Assembly: GCA_024278215.1 (NCBI GenBank)
Contig: JAJRTR010000112.1
Span: forward strand, 1 to 37,502
From: a bacterium
GTDB lineage: Bacteria; UBP15; UBA6099; JAJRTR01
Direction: 5' to 3'
Length of the DNA stretch: 37,502 nucleotides
The number at the start of each line of letters is the position of its first letter. The stretch's first letter is position 1. This document shows positions 32,798-37,502 of the stretch, one piece after another. The notes beneath the pieces are model-generated. The model did not search any database. It worked only from the letters and a program-made list of their open reading frames with translations, and was not told the DNA's origin. Position numbers and translations under genes: made by a program.

Positions 32798-33541
32798 TTG
32801 AAGGAAAGCCTGCAATACATCTCAGAGGACGACGGATTCCCCAACCCGCTGGATGAGTTCCAGGAAATTATAGGTATTAAATTCAGCGTTCTGGATAACC
32901 TGCGCGCGGCACTGACACACCCCTCGTACTGGGGCGAATACGCAATGTCGGAACGTGAGCGGCTCGAGCGAAGCTACGAGCGGCTCGAATTCCTTGGCGA
33001 CAGTGTCCTGGCGCTCACGGTCTGCACAAAGCTCTTCCAGGATTATCCTGACGACCACCAGGGCATCCTCAGCAAAATGAAAGGGCACCTGGTCAGCAAA
33101 AAAGTGCTCCTGAGGATCGCACGCGAGCTGCGCATCGGTGAGTTCATCCGTGTCGGCAAAGGCGTTGGCGACGAAGCCGGGAATGAACATACTTCTTTTA
33201 TGGTCGACTGCTTTGAATCGGTGGTCGGCGCGATATACATTGATTTCGGTTTCGAGCGTGCCAGGAACTTTGTACTGGGCGTTTTGAGCAAGGAAATCAA
33301 ACGTGTTGAAACAAGGGGTATCAACGACTACAAAACAACTCTCCAGGAAATTGTCCAGAAGAGACACAGGTGCCTGCCGAAGTACAAACTCGTCTCGCAG
33401 ACAGGCCCGGAGCACCACAAGCTTTTCACTATAGATGTCTACATCGCAGACAAGAAATGCGGTACCGGAGAAGGACACAGCAAGAAGGAAGCCGAGATCA
33501 ACGCGGCCGGCCAGGCGCTCAGCAGCATGAACATCGTTTGA
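32798..33541 (+). CDS. rnc: Ribonuclease III
   Basis: 247 residues. It cleaves double-stranded RNA and matures rRNA. The signature ERLEFLGDSVLAL (~60-72) and the metal-site region DCFESVVGAIYIDFG (~131-145) are intact. The dsRNA-binding domain runs from NDYKTTLQEIVQKR to the end (KKEAEINAAGQALSSM). The start TTG 32798 lies 4 bp after the ACP stop, preceded by GGGGTGACAGG; an earlier TTG at 32753 would overlap the ACP gene. Part of rpmF-acp-rnc-smc-ftsY. Confidence 0.95.
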   Translation: MKESLQYISEDDGFPNPLDEFQEIIGIKFSVLDNLRAALTHPSYWGEYAMSERERLERSYERLEFLGDSVLALTVCTKLFQDYPDDHQGILSKMKGHLVSKKVLLRIARELRIGEFIRVGKGVGDEAGNEHTSFMVDCFESVVGAIYIDFGFERARNFVLGVLSKEIKRVETRGINDYKTTLQEIVQKRHRCLPKYKLVSQTGPEHHKLFTIDVYIADKKCGTGEGHSKKEAEINAAGQALSSMNIV

Positions 33542-33545
33542 GCTT

Positions 33546-33575
33546 CTGATCGTGCTGCTCCCGCGCAGCAGTCAG
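33546..33575 (+). promoter_or_regulatory. Hairpin just after rnc
   Basis: CTGA-TCG-TGCTGC-TCCCGC-GCAGCA-G-TCAG. There is no T-run, so it is not a classical terminator. It could be a processing site for RNase III itself in the rnc-smc message; rnc autoregulation is known in E. coli, though there the site is upstream. This is inference. Confidence 0.35.
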
Positions 33576-33648
33576 AGAATAAGCGCCGGACACGGGGCGG
33601 CTTCCCACGCATTATCAAATCGCTGTCCGCATTTACACTGGTGGAACA

Positions 33649-36600
33649 ATGTATCTTAAATCCCTATCTCTCTACGGTTTTAAAACATTCGCCGTGAAAA
33701 CGGATTTCGCCTTTAAGCCCGGCTGCACGGCTTTTGTCGGCGCCAACGGAAGCGGCAAGAGCAACCTGATCGACGCGATGGTCTGGGTCATGGGCGAGCA
33801 GAGTGTCAAGTCCATCCGTGGCCGCAAAATGGAGGAAGTCGTCTTCCACGGCAGCGAAACAAAAAAGCCGCTTGGCTATGCACAGGTCATGGTTACCTTC
33901 GACAATGAAGACGGGTTCTTCCCGCTCCCGCACAGTGAAATATCCATAATGCGCAGGTTCTACAAATCGGGCGATAGCGAGTTCGCCATAAACCGCGAGC
34001 CATGCCGCCTTCGCGACATCCAGAACCTTATGCGCGACACCGGCCTCGGCATGATGAATTACTCGGTGATCAGCCAGGGCGACGTCGAGTACATAATTGA
34101 TCTTTCGCCACTCCAGCGCCGCGAGATTTTCGACGAGGCCGCTGGTATCAACAAGTATAAAATCGAAAAACATAAAACCCTGAAAAAAATCTCCGATACG
34201 GAATCCAACATGGCCCGCATCGGCGACATTATGAGCGAAATCGAAGAACAGCTCGAACCTCTCAAGATTCAGGCCGACAAGGCGCGCCTCTACGAACAAC
34301 TCACTGAGGAGATAGAACGCCTCAAACTCAATGTTATGGTCAGCGATGTGGTGAGGCTCAATGAGCGCATCGCACAGTTCGAGACGTTAATGGTGCAGGG
34401 CAGAAAAAAAGTCCTCGACGCCGAAGAGCTTATCCTGAAAAACAAGGCCCGCGGTGCCGAACTCGAATCACTAACTGAACTTGAAAGAAGCAGGATCGAC
34501 GGTTTTATGGAAGAACTCGCCGACATCGGCAACCAGGTGGGCCGCGCCGAAGAGTCCATCCGCGGTTTCACCCGCACTACTGAAAATTTCGCAAGGCAAA
34601 CAGAATCGCTCCGCTCGAAAAAGGCGGACTCGACTCGCCGCATAGAAGAACTCGTCATAAAAACAGCAAACACCGAAAAACGCATCGAGGAACTCCGTCG
34701 CGAACTGGCCGCCGCTGAAAAAGAAAAATCCGATTTCATGGCGAGCAGTGACGGAGTGGACCTCGCTTCACGCGAGGAACAGCTCCGCGGAATATGCTCC
34801 AAACTCAGACCGGCTGTCGAAAAGGCGCGCGCTGACCAGTTGAAACTCGAAAGCGAAAGAGAAATACTGCACAAACAAAAATCCGCGCATGCTCGTGAAT
34901 ATGCAGCCCGGCGTGCACGACAGTTGAAACTCGATGAGCGCATCTCCGGCCTTAAAAATACCCTCGTCGATGTCCGGAGCCAGGAAAAAGAACGCGCGGC
35001 CCGACTCGCCGAACTTGTAGAAAAAATCAGCACATCGGCATCGGACATCAACGCACTTTCAAAGAAAAAAGATGAGATAAAACAACTGTACGAAGAGCAC
35101 AACGATAATCTCCGCGAACTGCGCGCAAGTGAAAGATCGCTCAGAAAACTTTCGGCGGCTGTTCAATCGCTCTATGCCCAGGTTGACACGTGCGACACTG
35201 ACCGCAACAACTCGATTATGAAAAGTATCCAGGTGCCAGACGATCTGAAAAGAGCCCTTTTCAGGGTGCTGGGTGACGCGGCAAAGGCGATTCCAGCGTC
35301 TGTGGCCGACGCATCCGCAGCAGCCGCAGGCAAATCCGGTCAGGTTGCAGTTTTTCTGCTTCGCGAATGGCTCGGTGGCGGTAAACTGCCCGATGTTTCC
35401 AGTCTTGCCGGAAAGCCCGCAATAGCGGGGATACTCTCGAAAATGGTTACGCTCGGCGCGGATGCCGACCCGGCGATCAGTGCACTGCTGGGCAGTATAG
35501 TGGTGGCCGAAACGCGAGAGGCGCTTGTTGCGATAGCACCTGAATTGCCCGCCGGTGCGGCGGCTGTAAGCAGAGACGGAGAATGCGTGTTCGCGGGAGG
35601 ACTGCTCTGTGTCGGAGAAGAACTCATCACTCCTGAAGCTGTCGCTGAAAAGCAAAAACAGACTGAAGCGGAACTTCGCGTTGAAGAAAAATGCACTGGC
35701 GACCTTCGCGAACAATTGAATGCTCTCGAGCGCGAACTAAACGAAAAAACAAGCCGGCAGGCGGACATCGAAAAGGATATTCGCAGGCTTCACTCCGAAG
35801 CCGACTCGTCAGCCGGCAAGTCAGGTTCGCTTGCCGAACGCATTGAGTTCTATAACGCCGAACTCGAGGATGTGAACGAAGCGCTGGCGCAAATTTCACC
35901 GCTGGGCAAAGACCTCGACCAGGGCATCGCTTCTGTTGAAAAAGACCTCGTTGAAGTGCGAAAACTACGCGAACAGAAGGAGCAGGAGCTTAAGAACAGC
36001 GAGTCCGAACTCAAGGCGGTTGCTGAAGATCGCAGGCAGAGGGAACAGTCCGGAATCGAACTGAACCGCCGCATCGAAGAACTGAAAAAACAGATAAATG
36101 AACTATCGAAAATCATCGAATACAGCAGGATGGAAATAACACAGATAAGCACGCGAACAAAAGATATCGATCAGGACATCGAGGACATGCAGAGGCAGAG
36201 CGCAAGGATAGAGTCAGACCTTGACGCAGCCCGCGAAGACCTCGCAAAATGGGTTGCAAAACGAAAAACCTCGCTCGACGCCCTTGCTGAAAAGCGACAG
36301 AAACTCGATGGGATAATAGCCGAGTATAAACGCGTCAGCGCCGAACTCGAGGCAAAGGAAAAGGAAGTGGCCGAAGAGAGGGAAAACCTGCTGCATACCG
36401 AAGTGAAGAAGGCGAGAGCCGAGACGCAGCTTTCGCAGGTGCGCGAGCAGTTCCGTGAGGAGTTTCCCGGACTTTCCGAAGAGAGGGCCATCCGCCAGGC
36501 GGAAGATGTTCAGCCCGGCGAAAAGGGCCGCTACCGCGCGCTCCGCACCGAGCGCGATTCGCTCATGCCGGTAAACCAACTGGCAATCGGCGAATACGAT

Positions 36601-37158
36601 GAAAAAAAGAAACGACACGACGATTTTATGCTCCAGCTGAGCGATCTCGAAGAAACTCGATCGACACTTCTCGAGGCTGTTGACAGGTACGACGACAAGA
36701 GCAGGCAGAAATTCCTGGAGACTTTCAAAAATGTGCAGGGTAAATTTGCCGAAACATTCGTTGAGATTTTCGAGGGCGGAGATGCGCGGCTGGTATTGAC
36801 GGAAGCGGAAGACCCGCTCGAAGCGGGCGTGGACATCGCTGTGCAGATACCCGGCAAGCGTATGAGAAATATCCGGCTGTTGTCCGGCGGCGAGAAAGCG
36901 CTGTGCGCGCTTACGCTTATCTTCTCGATACTCAAAGTCAAACCCAGCCCATTCTATATGCTCGACGAGGTGGACGCCGGCCTGGACGATGTGAATATAA
37001 AACGTTTTGTCGGAATGCTGAAAAAGTATTCGCGCGAGGCGCAGTTTTTCATCATCACCCACAACAAGGGGACGCTAGACGGCGCCGACCACTTCTACGG
37101 TATTACGTTGCGTGAAGAAGACGGCTATTCAAAACAGATATCGGTTTCATTGGAGTAA
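33649..37158 (+). CDS. smc: Chromosome segregation protein SMC
   Basis: 1169 residues, the ATPase that compacts and segregates the chromosome with ScpAB. Walker A is [14 protein letters not shown] (~32-45). The Q-loop region is [14 protein letters not shown] (~140-153). The C-terminal signature [19 protein letters not shown] lies near 1080, and Walker B is [13 protein letters not shown]. Long coiled coils flank a hinge at about 520-665. The hinge is divergent: it is Ala-rich ([15 protein letters not shown]) and I do not see the usual glycine-rich hinge motif. GGTGGAA lies just before the ATG. Confidence 0.96.
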   Translation: MYLKSLSLYGFKTFAVKTDFAFKPGCTAFVGANGSGKSNLIDAMVWVMGEQSVKSIRGRKMEEVVFHGSETKKPLGYAQVMVTFDNEDGFFPLPHSEISIMRRFYKSGDSEFAINREPCRLRDIQNLMRDTGLGMMNYSVISQGDVEYIIDLSPLQRREIFDEAAGINKYKIEKHKTLKKISDTESNMARIGDIMSEIEEQLEPLKIQADKARLYEQLTEEIERLKLNVMVSDVVRLNERIAQFETLMVQGRKKVLDAEELILKNKARGAELESLTELERSRIDGFMEELADIGNQVGRAEESIRGFTRTTENFARQTESLRSKKADSTRRIEELVIKTANTEKRIEELRRELAAAEKEKSDFMASSDGVDLASREEQLRGICSKLRPAVEKARADQLKLESEREILHKQKSAHAREYAARRARQLKLDERISGLKNTLVDVRSQEKERAARLAELVEKISTSASDINALSKKKDEIKQLYEEHNDNLRELRASERSLRKLSAAVQSLYAQVDTCDTDRNNSIMKSIQVPDDLKRALFRVLGDAAKAIPASVADASAAAAGKSGQVAVFLLREWLGGGKLPDVSSLAGKPAIAGILSKMVTLGADADPAISALLGSIVVAETREALVAIAPELPAGAAAVSRDGECVFAGGLLCVGEELITPEAVAEKQKQTEAELRVEEKCTGDLREQLNALERELNEKTSRQADIEKDIRRLHSEADSSAGKSGSLAERIEFYNAELEDVNEALAQISPLGKDLDQGIASVEKDLVEVRKLREQKEQELKNSESELKAVAEDRRQREQSGIELNRRIEELKKQINELSKIIEYSRMEITQISTRTKDIDQDIEDMQRQSARIESDLDAAREDLAKWVAKRKTSLDALAEKRQKLDGIIAEYKRVSAELEAKEKEVAEERENLLHTEVKKARAETQLSQVREQFREEFPGLSEERAIRQAEDVQPGEKGRYRALRTERDSLMPVNQLAIGEYDEKKKRHDDFMLQLSDLEETRSTLLEAVDRYDDKSRQKFLETFKNVQGKFAETFVEIFEGGDARLVLTEAEDPLEAGVDIAVQIPGKRMRNIRLLSGGEKALCALTLIFSILKVKPSPFYMLDEVDAGLDDVNIKRFVGMLKKYSREAQFFIITHNKGTLDGADHFYGITLREEDGYSKQISVSLE

Positions 37159-37164
37159 CGAAAA

Positions 37165-37502
37165 ATGCTTGCAAAGCTCAAAGAAAAACTTCTGCGCACA
37201 AAAGATGCGTTCATGAACAAAGTCGAACATGTCGTGCGCCGCGCGGTGACGATAGACGAAGAGTTTTATGAGACACTCGAAGAAACTCTGCTGCTCGCGG
37301 ATGTCGGCATGAACACGGCGATGATGATCACGGAAAAGGTGCGGGAACGCTACAGGGCGGAGAAGCCGACCGAACCTGATATGCTGCTGGGCATGGTCAG
37401 AGAAATCATCGCTGACTTTCTCGTGCAGGGCGGCGCGCCTGACGAACAGATCATCAAGCCCGGACTGAATGTTATAATGATTACCGGCGTCAACGGCAGC
37501 GG
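37165..37502 (+). CDS. ftsY: Signal recognition particle receptor FtsY (cut by window end)
   Basis: The first 112 codons. The N-domain helices are present: MLAKLKEKLLRTKDAFMNKV, then DEEFYETLEETLLLADVG. The window ends in the G1 loop, VIMITGVNGSG. FtsY docks ribosome-SRP complexes at the membrane. It begins directly with the N-domain, lacking the long acidic A-domain of E. coli. ATG 37165 is 6 bp after the smc stop. Confidence 0.93.
   Translation, partial: MLAKLKEKLLRTKDAFMNKVEHVVRRAVTIDEEFYETLEETLLLADVGMNTAMMITEKVRERYRAEKPTEPDMLLGMVREIIADFLVQGGAPDEQIIKPGLNVIMITGVNGS

Overview
This 37.5 kb window comes from a diderm (LPS-making) bacterium of moderately high GC content. A lipid A late acyltransferase, two heptosyltransferase-like GT9 enzymes and a set of other glycosyltransferases indicate an outer membrane. 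Many genes start with TTG or GTG. The mix of genes does not match one well-known group: a Firmicutes/delta-like rpmF-acpP-rnc-smc-ftsY string, an EtfAB plus membrane Fe-S oxidoreductase operon, and a RelA-type (p)ppGpp synthetase. I would not assign a phylum; a poorly sampled uncultured lineage is possible.

Layout. 1-1221: gene-poor, holding two families of intergenic repeats and a 60-residue YjfB-type small protein on the minus strand. 1222-8247 (minus strand): an LPS/surface-glycan operon, in transcription order an ICMT-like membrane methyltransferase, a tandem GT4-GT4 fusion, a GT4, a GT9, a GT2 and a GT9. 8248-9246: repeats around a tRNA-Arg(TCT). 9247-10233 (plus): LpxL/HtrB-type acyltransferase. 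10309-12426 (minus): a secreted neutral-ceramidase-family protein. 12543-13331 (plus): exonuclease III, convergent with a small unknown gene. 14110-16347: a secreted type-B carboxylesterase and an unknown protein. 16665-20769: etfB-etfA-membrane Fe-S oxidoreductase, a likely route from flavin dehydrogenases to the quinone pool. 21115-23881: secD-secF. 24402-30612: recJ, apt, relA and a plant/spirochaete-like phosphofructokinase. 30772-37502: rsmD-coaD-(coaD-linked small protein)-rpmF-acpP-rnc-smc-ftsY (cut by the window end), a compact housekeeping operon without the usual plsX/fab genes.

The most unusual signal is not a gene. A roughly 178-bp element with near-perfect terminal inverted repeats (GAGCCAATTGCAAAATT at both ends) occurs as five copies (one cut by the window edge) and four remnants, always between genes and in both orientations. 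The whole element is an imperfect palindrome whose two arms align, with a small perfect hairpin at its centre. Two copies are flanked by 4-bp AT-rich direct repeats (TAAT, ATAA), which suggests transposition as a MITE-like non-autonomous element. Two copies supply bases of the stop codon of the neighbouring gene. A second family consists of two small hairpins that can occur singly, joined, or flanking a conserved core of about 130 bp. No transposase, CRISPR array, phage or defence system was seen.
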